A stretch of DNA of 15,035 nt from an uncultured Lachnospiraceae bacterium (GTDB lineage Bacteria; Bacillota; Clostridia; Lachnospirales; Lachnospiraceae). The position numbers and the translations under genes were made by a program. Location of the stretch: positions 1 through 15,035 of the forward strand of contig CADBUD010000189.1 of assembly GCA_902797785.1 (NCBI GenBank), written 5' to 3'. Shown here one piece after another: positions 7,466 through 15,035 of this stretch; within the stretch, counting starts at the first letter, position 1, and each line of letters begins with the position of its first letter. Below the pieces are notes generated by a model that saw only the letters and a program-made list of their open reading frames with translations, did no database searches and was not told the origin of the DNA.

Positions 7466-8128
7466 TCACATCCCTTCGTTTTTCTCTTGTGGCATGACAT
7501 AGGACATATAGGTCTGATAACTGATTTTTCTGCCTCCCATGCGCTCTAAGTGCTCCGTAGGAAACTGACAATCGATCAGATTGTAGTGTTCTTTCTCCAA
7601 CGTCTTGGCCAGATAGATCAATGCCATTTTCGACGCATTCGATACCCGGGAAAACATGCTTTCTCCAAAAAAACATCTTCCATCATCCACGCCATACAAG
7701 CCGCCAATGAGGCTGGCTCCATCATAGACCTCGATGCTTCTGGCAAAGCCATTCAAAAAAAGCTCACAGTATGCCTTTTCCATCTCGTCTGTAATCCATG
7801 TCCCCTCCCGATGCTCTCTTAAACTCCGGCAGGAATGAATGACGCCGGCAAAATCTGTATTCTGTTTTACTTCCCAGGTCGTTTTCTTCATGAATTTCTT
7901 CATTGACTTTGAAATCCGGATCTCCTTTGGAAAAATCACAAAACGCTCCTTAGGACACCACCACAGATACGGCTCTCCTTCCTCATACCAGGGAAAGATT
8001 CCCTGACGATATGCCAGACGCAGACGATCTACTGAAAGGTCGCCGCCAATCGCCAAAAGTCCATTTTGATCTGCCTTCATTGGCGGCGGAAAAATAAGAC
8101 TTTTTGGATTCAGACGATACACTGCCAT
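7466..8128 (-). CDS. aat: Leucyl/phenylalanyl-tRNA-protein transferase
   Basis: Aat moves Leu or Phe from its tRNA to proteins with an N-terminal Arg or Lys, creating an N-degron read by ClpS-ClpAP. The 220-residue product has the family blocks in order: FPPP near the start, GLLAIGGDLS (23-32), GIFPWY (43-48), WWCPKERFV (56-64), WITDEM (111-116), GGLYGV (142-147), GESMFS (155-160) and DCQF (186-189). ATG 8128 is preceded by GAAGGG with good spacing and gives the usual MAVYRLNP start; the longer TTG form at 8197 lies in a likely noncoding leader. It follows ruvB by 73 nt and ends 4 nt before zapA. Neighbouring genes give no hint of its target. Aat is better known from proteobacteria than from Gram-positives, so this is a notable but not unique occurrence. 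Confidence 0.93.
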   Translation of the reverse strand: MAVYRLNPKSLIFPPPMKADQNGLLAIGGDLSVDRLRLAYRQGIFPWYEEGEPYLWWCPKERFVIFPKEIRISKSMKKFMKKTTWEVKQNTDFAGVIHSCRSLREHREGTWITDEMEKAYCELFLNGFARSIEVYDGASLIGGLYGVDDGRCFFGESMFSRVSNASKMALIYLAKTLEKEHYNLIDCQFPTEHLERMGGRKISYQTYMSYVMPQEKNEGM

Positions 8129-8168
8129 GTTTTCCCTTCTTTCCTGCTCCATTTTTCTCTCTACCTGT

Positions 8169-8197
8169 ACGTTATCATTGAACCTCTGTTCTGTCAA
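8169..8197 (-). promoter_or_regulatory. Possible promoter in the ruvB-aat gap
   Basis: A perfect -35 box TTGACA (8192-8197) is followed after 17 nt by TAACGT (8169-8174), a poor -10 with 3 of 6 matches. It lies in the largest gap inside the long gene run (73 nt), directly before aat. It could start a separate aat-zapA-U32 transcript. The weak -10 makes this tentative. Confidence 0.3.
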
Positions 8198-8201
8198 GAG
8201 T

Positions 8202-9203
8202 TCATGAGTATACTATTCCGAAATGCCGGTATCCCAGTTCCGTCACGACTCTTCCCCTTGGCGTCCGGTTCAACAGACCGTTTTTGATCAGATATGGCTC
8301 GTAGACCTCCTCGATCGTCCCCGCATCCTCTCCGGTCGCTGCTGCCAGAGTGTCCAGTCCAATCGGACCGCCGGAGAATTTTTCAATCATCGTAAGCAGA
8401 ATCGTCCGGTCCACGTGGTCTAACCCCAGCTTATCCACATCCAAAAGATCGAGGGCAAAATTCGCGACCTCCTTTGTGATCACGCCATCATAACGGACCT
8501 GGGCAAAATCCCGAACCCGTTTGAGCAGGCGGTTCGCCAAACGCGGCGTCCCCCTGGATCGTCTGGCCAGCTCCCTTGCCCCTGCTGTTTCTATTTCTAC
8601 CTCCAGCGTCTTTGCGGAATGCTCAATGATCGTACAAAGCTCCTCCACGGTATAAAACTCCAGTCTGCTCACGACCCCGAACCGGTCCCTTAATGGCGCT
8701 GTCAACAACCCGGCTCTAGTCGTCGCTCCCACCAAAGTAAATTTAGGGAGATTGAGCCGGATCGAACGGGCTGAGGCTCCTTTTCCTATCATAATATCAA
8801 TCGTATAATCCTCCATTGCCGGATAAAGAACCTCTTCGACCTGACGATTCAATCGGTGGATTTCATCAATAAACAAGACATCTCCCTCTGAAAGTCCATT
8901 CAATACCGCGGCAATCTCACCCGGCTTTCCAATGGCCGGACCGGAGGTGATCTTTAGATTTACTCCCAGTTCATTGGCAATGATTCCGGACAGGGTCGTC
9001 TTTCCAAGTCCCGGAGGACCGTAGAACAGGACATGATCCAACGGCTCATTCCGAAGCTTTGCCGCCTCGATATATACCTTTAGATTTTCTTTTACCTTTT
9101 CCTGTCCGATATATTCTTCTAATCTCTGTGGACGCAGGGACTTTTCAATGACCAGATCCTCTTCGGTCAATTCTGCATTAATCATCCTCTTTTCCATTTT
9201 CAC
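8202..9203 (-). CDS. ruvB: Holliday junction branch migration ATPase RuvB
   Basis: RuvB is the hexameric AAA+ motor that, with RuvA, drives branch migration of Holliday junctions during recombinational repair. The 333 residues include Walker A GPPGLGKTT (62-70), Walker B FIDEIH (111-116), sensor 1 GATTRAG (159-165), the arginine-finger region LRDRFG (171-176), sensor 2 SRGTPRLANRLLKR, and the C-terminal winged helix ending in TPRGRVVT and Y-HFG. The length is normal. Start choice is open between GTG 9203 (GGGAG 5 nt upstream), ATG 9197 and ATG 9185; the first two differ by two residues only. It begins 12 nt after ruvA, the standard ruvAB pairing. No ruvC is seen, as usual in Firmicutes. Confidence 0.98.
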   Translation of the reverse strand: MKMEKRMINAELTEEDLVIEKSLRPQRLEEYIGQEKVKENLKVYIEAAKLRNEPLDHVLFYGPPGLGKTTLSGIIANELGVNLKITSGPAIGKPGEIAAVLNGLSEGDVLFIDEIHRLNRQVEEVLYPAMEDYTIDIMIGKGASARSIRLNLPKFTLVGATTRAGLLTAPLRDRFGVVSRLEFYTVEELCTIIEHSAKTLEVEIETAGARELARRSRGTPRLANRLLKRVRDFAQVRYDGVITKEVANFALDLLDVDKLGLDHVDRTILLTMIEKFSGGPIGLDTLAAATGEDAGTIEEVYEPYLIKNGLLNRTPRGRVVTELGYRHFGIVYS

Positions 9204-9215
9204 CTAATCTCCCGC

Positions 9216-9836
9216 TTATATCATCTGCTTTAATGCCAGCTTCAAGATGGTCTCCACATCTTCCTCTCCTGTAAGCCCTGCTTTGTTGACGGCTGTAAGA
9301 CTCTCCGTCGGGGTATAGCCCAATGCCTTCAATGCTTCGATAGCTTCCTTTTTCGCCTTATCCTTTCCCTGGCCGGCATTTCCTTCCATTGGAGCTTCTC
9401 CCGCTCCTTCTGCTTCCTGGGCAAATGCCTCTTCGATGTCCATCTTGTCCTTGCATTCTAAGATGATCCGTTTGGCTGTCTTGGTCCCGATTCCGGGAGC
9501 CTTGGATATTGTCTTGGAATCATCGGCAAGAATCGCGAACCGAAGCTCGGATGGTGAAAAGGAAGACAGCACCGATATCGCTGCCTTTGGTCCGATTCCT
9601 GTTACTCCTAAGAGCATACGAAACAGCAAAAGCTCTTCTCTGTCAAGAAATCCAAATAATGTGATTCCATCCTCCCGGACAGACAAATGGGTAAAAAGCT
9701 TTCTTTCCTCTCCCGCCTGTCCGATTCTTTGACGGGTATATTCCGAGACCGTCAGCGCGTAACCGACTCCGCCAACATCCAGCACGACGGTATCCGGCAG
9801 AATTTCTGCCACTCTTCCATTTAAATATGCAAACAT
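9216..9836 (-). CDS. ruvA: Holliday junction DNA-binding protein RuvA
   Basis: RuvA binds the four-way junction as a tetramer and loads RuvB. The 206-residue product has the three expected parts. The OB fold is at 1-64 (MFAYLNGRV at the start, GGVGYALTVS). The helix-hairpin-helix region carries TGIGPKAA (79-86) and PGIGTKTAKR (114-123). After a flexible Glu/Gly/Ala-rich linker (about 138-160), the C-terminal RuvB-contacting domain carries EALKALGYT (167-175). ATG 9836 is preceded by GGAGAGG and gives the family N-terminus; the frame is open to 9890 but the extra 18 residues do not fit the family. It lies 22 nt after the Gx-family gene. Confidence 0.98.
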   Translation of the reverse strand: MFAYLNGRVAEILPDTVVLDVGGVGYALTVSEYTRQRIGQAGEERKLFTHLSVREDGITLFGFLDREELLLFRMLLGVTGIGPKAAISVLSSFSPSELRFAILADDSKTISKAPGIGTKTAKRIILECKDKMDIEEAFAQEAEGAGEAPMEGNAGQGKDKAKKEAIEALKALGYTPTESLTAVNKAGLTGEEDVETILKLALKQMI

Positions 9837-9858
9837 AACCTCTCCTCTCCTGTTATGC

Positions 9859-10416
9859 TCATGAACGAAATGACTTGCCGTTTTGTTCATGAGACGCGCC
9901 GGATTTTGCCCCCGGCACCCTTTTTATGATTTCTCCGCCCAGGAGTCCGATCAGCAATCCTGTCAATGTGCCTGCCGCTGTCAACACGGGAAGATAATAT
10001 ACCAGCTTGATGTTTTCCACGACAAAGACTGCCACAAGAATCTGTCCCAGATTATGAAAGATTCCTCCCAGGACACTGACTCCTGCTACACCAAAGAAGC
10101 GGAGAACATGCTTTGCAAAAATCATGATCAAAAGACTGCATAATCCGCCTGCGGCACTGTAAAGAATCCCGAACACATTCCCAAAAAGCAGGCCGGAAAG
10201 CAGAATCCGGACAAAGGATATCATAACAGCCGCCCTGGCATCCAGCAGATAGAGTGTACAGACCACGACAATATTTGCCAGTCCCAGCTTGATCCCGGGG
10301 ATTCCAAAATTGATTGGCAAAAGAAGCTCCACATATCCGGCAATCAGCGCCAGCGCTGTCAGAACCCCATACAATGCCACCCTACTGTACAACGGCATCG
10401 ATTTTTTGTTCTTCAT
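9859..10416 (-). CDS. Gx transporter family membrane protein (heptaprenyl diphosphate synthase component I-like)
   Basis: This is a 185-residue, very hydrophobic protein with about five to six membrane helices. Family motifs include the region ELLLPINFGIPGIKLGLAN (about 30-48), then RILLSGLLFGN and a Gly-rich GGIFHNLGQ (117-125). Databases call the family Gx transporter or heptaprenyl diphosphate synthase component I; the latter name is probably misleading because the protein lacks Asp-rich prenyltransferase motifs. It overlaps the NusG-II gene by 35 nt, and ATG 10416 follows GGAGG at 9 nt. That NusG-II/Gx pairing recalls EetB and EetA of flavin-based extracellular electron transfer loci (from memory), so a redox or quinone/flavin-linked role is possible. 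No NADH dehydrogenase, FmnB or PplA is in the window. A substrate-binding role like ECF S components is another option. Confidence 0.88.
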   Translation of the reverse strand: MKNKKSMPLYSRVALYGVLTALALIAGYVELLLPINFGIPGIKLGLANIVVVCTLYLLDARAAVMISFVRILLSGLLFGNVFGILYSAAGGLCSLLIMIFAKHVLRFFGVAGVSVLGGIFHNLGQILVAVFVVENIKLVYYLPVLTAAGTLTGLLIGLLGGEIIKRVPGAKSGASHEQNGKSFRS

Positions 10417-10753
10417 CAGAAACTACCTCCACAACAATTTTAAGAGGCAGACAAACGATTGTCTCCCCGCCGTGGGAAATTGCCGGCTGATGAAGGCAAA
10501 GATGATCCGGGCAATCTGCCAAAAGCATCTTTGCCTGACCGTTCTCTATCTTTAACACGTCTTTTTTTCCATTTCCCGCATCGATCGTATATTCCCCATC
10601 CTCTTTGAGCGAAACCTCCGATATTTTCTCTCCATCGACCCATATCACGACTTTGCTGCCTTCTTCGGGCAAGATCACATGAAGGAGCAAATACGCGGTA
10701 AGACAAATCACCAACACTCCGCCAACCAGTATGACATCCTGTTTTTTCAGCAT
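10382..10753 (-). CDS. NusG domain II-containing membrane-anchored protein
   Basis: This is a 123-residue protein with one N-terminal membrane helix (about 7-28), so the rest should lie outside the cell. The beta-rich domain carries CPDHLCLHQPAIS (81-93) and IVCLPLKIVVEV (99-110), the hallmark of NusG domain II proteins. Cys81, Cys86 and Cys101 could form a redox or metal site; this is inferred. Despite the name it is not the transcription factor NusG. The ATG at 10753 overlaps the stop of the DHHW gene by 1 nt (TAATG), and GGAGG lies 6 nt upstream, so translation is probably coupled. It overlaps the following Gx gene by 35 nt, which supports a joint function. Confidence 0.9.
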   Translation of the reverse strand: MLKKQDVILVGGVLVICLTAYLLLHVILPEEGSKVVIWVDGEKISEVSLKEDGEYTIDAGNGKKDVLKIENGQAKMLLADCPDHLCLHQPAISHGGETIVCLPLKIVVEVVSDEEQKIDAVVQ

Positions 10754-12312
10754 TAATTTCCTCCGGTCAAAGCTAAAAGCTTCGAAATATTGTTTTCTGC
10801 ACTGGTCGTGTCAATATAATTAAGCATCAGGACATTTTGGATTCCCCGGTCAGCGACCAGCTGCTGCAGATTTCCCGTATAATAACGGTAATCCACGATA
10901 TGCACCGTATGATAATGATCCACCAGAAACGGTACGAACGCATTTCCATAGGATTCTTTTATAATCAAAATACTGCTATCATCCGCCACTGCCGGATTTT
11001 CAATGATGGAATAAGGATTATCCCCGCCAATAAAAGCACTGTACTTTTGTCCCTGACGATACTGGGAAACATCATTGACGATCCGCCAGTGAAGCTCCGT
11101 ACCATCCTGCTGCGTCAATGTAATCTCATTGGTCCCCTTGGGCAGATATGCTGTGATCGTATCCGGATTCTCTGCCAGGACCGGATTACCGCAGTCTGCA
11201 TAAAAGGTTCCTAAAAATCCCGGGAACTCCATTGTTTCAAAGCTTCCTATATCTGCCGCATTCAGTCCCGCAGATTTACAGAACTCCTGATACGCATAAT
11301 ATGCTCCCAGCGCCGTCCAATGGTGGTCGGTCCTGAAATAGATATATTCTCCATTATGCTCGCGCAAAACAGGATACACATTGATTGCGTGAACCCGGTC
11401 GGAAAAGCTCTTGTAGAAATAGTCCAGTGCCTGCTCCTGATCGGATGTAGCGATTCCCTCCAGGACGGATTTGGCCAGAACGACACCCATGCTGGTCGGA
11501 ACGACCATCTGATAATAAGCGACATTCTCAGGAAGCGACTCTGCCAGCCGGTTGATGGCCGTAATATAGTTTCCTGCTTTTTCCTGATTGAATCCATAAT
11601 ACTCATATGCCGCATTCCCCATGATCATCAAAGCCCCCAGAGACTGACTCTCTTCTCCGACTCCCTGACCATTCTCATTGATCGCACCGGATTCGTCCGA
11701 AGCTGCCGTTTCGTCTGCCTCCTGCGCAGTCCCCTCTTGTCCGTCCTCTTTCGCGGTTTCCTCCTGTGCCGTCTGTTCTTCTGTGCTCTGTTCCGATTCT
11801 TCCCCGGTTTCTTTTCCTGAATCCCCCTGTGTATTTTCTTCCACTGTTCCCTCCGATTCGGCCGGAACGGTATCTTTACTATCAGATTCCTGTGCCTGAA
11901 ACGGAGCATCCGGAATTTCATCAGCGCTGGCCATTTCTCCGGTCACTTCTACCGTTTTGATTCCCTGAAACGCAGTAATGACACGGTTCCCTGAAATCAA
12001 TTTTTCCCGAAACGGAAAGGTGTCCGAATACCATGTGTCGATCTTAGAAAAATATTCCCCGCTCAAAAATGATCCAACCGTAAATTTAGGAAATTCCGCC
12101 AGGGTTCGTTTTTCCATCTCTGACACCTTTGGCCGCAACGGAATCAAAAGACCGATGACTGCGAAGATATAAATCACGCCAAAGAAAAGAACGATTTTTC
12201 TTCTCCTGTTCTGACTCTGGATTTTTTCCATCTTTCTCTTTTTCTTTTCCATCGGGTTTTCCGTCTTAATTATTCTTGTTTCCATCAACTTTTCTCGTCT
12301 TCTGTTATCCAT
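10753..12312 (-). CDS. DHHW/SGNH family protein, likely acyl transfer partner of the MBOAT
   Basis: This is a 519-residue protein with a basic cytosolic N-terminus, one membrane helix (about 39-59) and an extracytoplasmic domain. After a conserved stalk (KRTLAEFPKF, then YFSKIDTWYSDTFPFR) comes an acidic, disordered insert of about 95 residues (126-223). The catalytic-type domain follows, with the TDHHWTALGAYYAY motif (328-341) and KESYGNAFVPFL (452-463), whose Ser454 is the likely nucleophile. The layout resembles AlgJ/AlgX and DltD, which work with an MBOAT to O-acylate a surface polymer; the MBOAT gene lies 14 nt upstream. ATG 12312 is preferred because AAGGA, which overlaps the MBOAT stop, is 9 nt away; ATG 12321 has no spacing to that site. 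The polymer acylated is unknown. Confidence 0.87.
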   Translation of the reverse strand: MDNRRREKLMETRIIKTENPMEKKKRKMEKIQSQNRRRKIVLFFGVIYIFAVIGLLIPLRPKVSEMEKRTLAEFPKFTVGSFLSGEYFSKIDTWYSDTFPFREKLISGNRVITAFQGIKTVEVTGEMASADEIPDAPFQAQESDSKDTVPAESEGTVEENTQGDSGKETGEESEQSTEEQTAQEETAKEDGQEGTAQEADETAASDESGAINENGQGVGEESQSLGALMIMGNAAYEYYGFNQEKAGNYITAINRLAESLPENVAYYQMVVPTSMGVVLAKSVLEGIATSDQEQALDYFYKSFSDRVHAINVYPVLREHNGEYIYFRTDHHWTALGAYYAYQEFCKSAGLNAADIGSFETMEFPGFLGTFYADCGNPVLAENPDTITAYLPKGTNEITLTQQDGTELHWRIVNDVSQYRQGQKYSAFIGGDNPYSIIENPAVADDSSILIIKESYGNAFVPFLVDHYHTVHIVDYRYYTGNLQQLVADRGIQNVLMLNYIDTTSAENNISKLLALTGGN

Positions 12313-12326
12313 ATCACTCATTCCTT

Positions 12327-13754
12327 TTAAAATTGAAAATACATAAACGGATTGTAGCTGTTCCCCACCAGTGCCATCATCGACAAAATGACCAGACCGG
12401 CCGGATAAATGATTTCAAACCCTTGATAGATCGGTCCCAGCAACTCTTTTTTCCCCATCATCTGCCCCAGCTTTGTATGTATGATTTTAAAGACTGGGGT
12501 CACTGCCAGAATGCAAAGCAGGATAAAAAAGATATGATTTAGTAAAATCGTGCCGGTCTCAAAGCTCCATAACGCATTCTGATTCAATCCCAGCATCCCC
12601 TTGCCTACGGTCATTAGCATGGAAGCATCTGTCCACTTAAATAAGATCCACCCAAAATAAATCACGATCAGGGTATAGATATGAATGCCAATGCCGCCCC
12701 GCTGTTCCAGTTTTCCCTGAAAAAAGATGCGTTCGATCATCAAAAAGATGAAATAATACAATCCCCAGCAGACAAAATTCCAGCTTGCCCCGTGCCAAAG
12801 TCCGGTCAACGCCCATACAACGAACAGATTCCAAATGATCCTCGGCAGGGAACATCTGCTTCCGCCCAGTGGGATATAAACATAATCCCGGAAAAAGGTT
12901 CCCAGGGAAATATGCCATCTCCTCCAAAATTCGGAAACCGAGCCTGAAATATATGGATAGTCAAAATTTTCTTTAAAATGGAAGCCCATCATCAGCCCCA
13001 TTCCAATCGCCATATCAGAATACGCTGAAAAATCAAAATAGATCTGGAACATATAGAACAAGGCTCCCAGCCAGAGCGCAGCGACTGCCGTTTCCGACAG
13101 GGTGGACTCCGGCATCAGTTTATCGACGAGCTGCGCGCAGGTATTGGCTAGGATCGTCTTTTTCGCCAGCCCCACTGCGAACCGGTTCACGCCCTCTGCC
13201 ACCTCTTTTGTACTTGTCTTCCGACGGTAGATTTCTCTTGCCACATCCTTGTAACGGACGATTGGTCCTGCAATACACTGGGTAAACATACTGGAATATA
13301 ATAACAGGGTCGAAAAGCGTTTTGTCGCCCTGACATCGCCCCAGTAAACATCCACCACATAGGAGATGAGCTGGAATGTGTAGAAGGAAATCCCAATAGG
13401 CAGAACAATCTCCGGAATCACCTTCGGCACACCAAACATATGATTGGTAATTCCGCAGAAAAATCCGGTATACTTGAAATATCCCAACAAAAGCAGGCTG
13501 CCGCCACAGTCAATGATCAGCGCCGGCTTCGCGATCCAGGAATCAAAATGATTGTCAATGATCCTCGCGAACAGATAATTCCATGCTGTCATGCCAATCA
13601 GGAGAATCAAATATTTTGGCGTTGTCCACATATAGAACAACAGTGAAAACAGAATCAATACATAATTTTTCTTTTTCAGTCCGTCTACCGAAATATATAC
13701 CAGCATACAGAGCGGCAAAAAGAAAAAGACAAATAACAAACTGGAAAAAACCAT
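12327..13754 (-). CDS. MBOAT-family O-acyltransferase, AlgI/DltB-like
   Basis: This is a 475-residue polytopic membrane protein. Family features include PIGISFYTFQLISYVVDVYWG (119-139), QCIAGPIVRY (159-168), FWRRWHISLGTFFRDYVYIPLGG (276-298) and LTGLWHGASWNF (316-327) with the expected catalytic His321. Such enzymes pass an acyl group, usually acetyl or D-alanyl, across the membrane to a partner that modifies an extracellular polysaccharide or teichoic acid. The partner here is probably the DHHW protein downstream. There is no dltA or dltC in the window, so this is not an ordinary dlt operon; acetylation of a cell-wall polysaccharide is more likely, though inferred. The ATG at 13754 is 3 nt after the miaB stop, with GGGAG inside the miaB end serving as its ribosome site. 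Confidence 0.93.
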   Translation of the reverse strand: MVFSSLLFVFFFLPLCMLVYISVDGLKKKNYVLILFSLLFYMWTTPKYLILLIGMTAWNYLFARIIDNHFDSWIAKPALIIDCGGSLLLLGYFKYTGFFCGITNHMFGVPKVIPEIVLPIGISFYTFQLISYVVDVYWGDVRATKRFSTLLLYSSMFTQCIAGPIVRYKDVAREIYRRKTSTKEVAEGVNRFAVGLAKKTILANTCAQLVDKLMPESTLSETAVAALWLGALFYMFQIYFDFSAYSDMAIGMGLMMGFHFKENFDYPYISGSVSEFWRRWHISLGTFFRDYVYIPLGGSRCSLPRIIWNLFVVWALTGLWHGASWNFVCWGLYYFIFLMIERIFFQGKLEQRGGIGIHIYTLIVIYFGWILFKWTDASMLMTVGKGMLGLNQNALWSFETGTILLNHIFFILLCILAVTPVFKIIHTKLGQMMGKKELLGPIYQGFEIIYPAGLVILSMMALVGNSYNPFMYFQF

Positions 13755-13757
13755 TTC

Positions 13758-15035
13758 TCACACTCCCAAATAATAAAATCCTTTACACTCTTTTAGATAG
13801 ACTGGTACAATTTTTCCAATCAAAGAAGCATCTCCTGGAAAATGAACCACAGAATTGTTCGACAGTCTCCCCGTGACCAATGACGCATCCTGTTCATTGA
13901 TTGTCTCTACCAGAACCTCCTGTGTCGTATGCTCATATCTTTGGGCTGCCATTGCCCCACGTTTTTGTACCTCCTTTAGCAGCCGGTCAAAGCGCTCCTT
14001 CATGACTGCCGCAGGAACCTGCTCCATCGCTGCCGCCGGTGTCCCGGTCCGTTTCGAATAGAGAAAGGTAAATGCGCTGTCAAAATTTACTTTTTTTACA
14101 ACGTCCATCGTTTCCTCAAAATCCTCTTCTGTTTCTCCGGGAAATCCAACAATAATATCTGTCGTGATAGAAATGTCCGGGATCGCCGCGCGAAGCTGTT
14201 CAACCAGATACAAATACCGTTCTTTATCATACTGCCGGTTCATCTGTTTTAAAATCCTGCTGCTTCCCGACTGAAGCGGAAGATGCATGTGCCGGCATAT
14301 TTTTTTTGACTCTGCCATGACATGAATCATTTCCTCAGAAAGATCCTTGGGATGAGAGGTCATAAAACGGATTCTTTGAATCCCATCGACCTGCTCCACC
14401 TCCTTTAGCAGTCCGGCAAAGCTGATTGGAGACGCCAGGGTCTTTCCATAGGAATTGACATTTTGTCCCAGCAGCATGACCTCCACGACGCCATCCGCCG
14501 CAAGCTGTTCGACCTCCCTCAAAATCTCCTTTGGCTCCCGGCTTCGCTCCCTGCCACGGACATATGGCACGATACAGTAGCTGCAGAAATTATTGCACCC
14601 GAACATAATATTTACCCCTGATTTAAAGAAGTATTTCCGCTCGCTCGGAAGACTTTCCACAATCTGATCCGTATCCTTCCAAATATCGATCACCATACGG
14701 TCAGACTCCAGTCTGGTCGCGATCAGCTCTGCTAATTTGAATACATTGTGCGTACCAAAAACAATATCCACGAATCGATAGCTCTGTTTGATCTTTTCTA
14801 CTACCTCCGGCTCCTGCATCATACAGCCGCAGAGCGCGATCAGCATATGCGGATGTTCTTTTTTTAAGTGATTGAGGCCGCCCAGTCTGCCGTAAACTCT
14901 CTGGTTGGCATTGTCTCTTACCGTGCAGGTATTATAAAAAACAAAGTCCGCCTCTTCCGTATCTGTCATGACATAACCGATCAGCTCCAGAATCCCCGCC
15001 ATCTTTTCCGTGTCCTTCGCATTCATCTGACACCC
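13758..15035 (-). CDS. miaB: tRNA-2-methylthio-N6-isopentenyladenosine synthase MiaB, N-terminus cut off
   Basis: MiaB is a radical SAM methylthiotransferase that adds a 2-methylthio group to i6A37 next to the tRNA anticodon. The frame continues to the window edge with Gly-Cys-Gln-Met-Asn, the conserved first cysteine motif, so the ATG at 15026 is internal and only some 40-60 N-terminal residues are missing. The 425 residues present hold the three N-terminal cluster cysteines (GCQMN, NTCTVR at 36-41, GCMMQ at 70-74) and the radical SAM motif CNNFCSYC (147-154) followed by VPYVRGRERSR. A C-terminal TRAM domain ends the protein. The MFGCNNFCSYCIVPYVRG context fits MiaB rather than RimO or MtaB. 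It may be the upstream member of the long run of genes. Confidence 0.97.
   Translation of the reverse strand, partial: GCQMNAKDTEKMAGILELIGYVMTDTEEADFVFYNTCTVRDNANQRVYGRLGGLNHLKKEHPHMLIALCGCMMQEPEVVEKIKQSYRFVDIVFGTHNVFKLAELIATRLESDRMVIDIWKDTDQIVESLPSERKYFFKSGVNIMFGCNNFCSYCIVPYVRGRERSREPKEILREVEQLAADGVVEVMLLGQNVNSYGKTLASPISFAGLLKEVEQVDGIQRIRFMTSHPKDLSEEMIHVMAESKKICRHMHLPLQSGSSRILKQMNRQYDKERYLYLVEQLRAAIPDISITTDIIVGFPGETEEDFEETMDVVKKVNFDSAFTFLYSKRTGTPAAAMEQVPAAVMKERFDRLLKEVQKRGAMAAQRYEHTTQEVLVETINEQDASLVTGRLSNNSVVHFPGDASLIGKIVPVYLKECKGFYYLGV

Noticed and set aside
8129..8197. Extended aat start at TTG 8197
   Set aside because: The TTG is part of a TTGACA -35-like box, and the family N-terminus and ribosome site fit ATG 8128.
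9837..9890. Extended ruvA start
   Set aside because: The extra 18 residues do not match RuvA and would overlap the Gx gene; ATG 9836 has GGAGAGG in front.
11320..11820. Plus-strand 166-codon frame opposite the DHHW gene
   Set aside because: It is a shadow of a gene with clear DHHW motifs and has no supporting ribosome site.

Overview
The window looks like chromosome from a Gram-positive anaerobe of the class Clostridia, most likely a Lachnospiraceae relative. This is inferred from the gene families (ZapA next to a long U32 peptidase with a DUF3656-like region, an FtsW/PBP pair with a short PbpA-type PBP, a NusG-II/Gx pair, DUF2953) and from strong GGAGG-type ribosome binding sites; no marker gene gives a species name. 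Every gene I accept lies on the minus strand, so the reading order runs from high to low coordinates.

From 15035 down to 1629 there are twelve closely packed genes, a probable operon or a set of overlapping transcripts. The order is miaB (5' end cut off by the window edge), an MBOAT O-acyltransferase, a DHHW/SGNH partner protein, a NusG domain II protein, a Gx-family membrane protein, ruvA, ruvB, aat, zapA, a long U32 peptidase, an FtsW/RodA-family SEDS glycosyltransferase and a penicillin-binding transpeptidase. Gaps are mostly under 30 nt. Four junctions are 1-nt, 4-nt or longer overlaps or place the Shine-Dalgarno inside the preceding gene. The run mixes tRNA and rRNA modification (MiaB, U32), recombination (RuvAB), envelope polymer acylation (MBOAT + DHHW), protein N-end tagging (Aat), and division or cell-wall synthesis (ZapA, SEDS, PBP).

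A second transcription unit starts at a good sigma-A type promoter at 1581-1609, in the 90-nt gap after the PBP. It carries a NUDIX hydrolase, a short basic protein of unknown function, and a DUF2953 membrane protein that runs off the left edge. That last gene has no stop codon in the window and is easy to miss. It is identified by its TM-PIRYRL start and ends here in a Lys/Glu tail built of five 12-codon repeats.

Most of the window is ordinary housekeeping sequence, and I see no clear new defence or mobile system. The most unusual spot is the FtsW/PBP junction (3042-3449). A five-copy 36-bp repeat is open in all three minus-strand frames there. A near-perfect ribosome binding site inside the SEDS gene could start the PBP 113 codons earlier than its conventional start, which would make about 330 nt doubly coding. 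Other points of interest are an EetA/EetB-like pair next to ruvAB and a long acidic insert in the DHHW protein.
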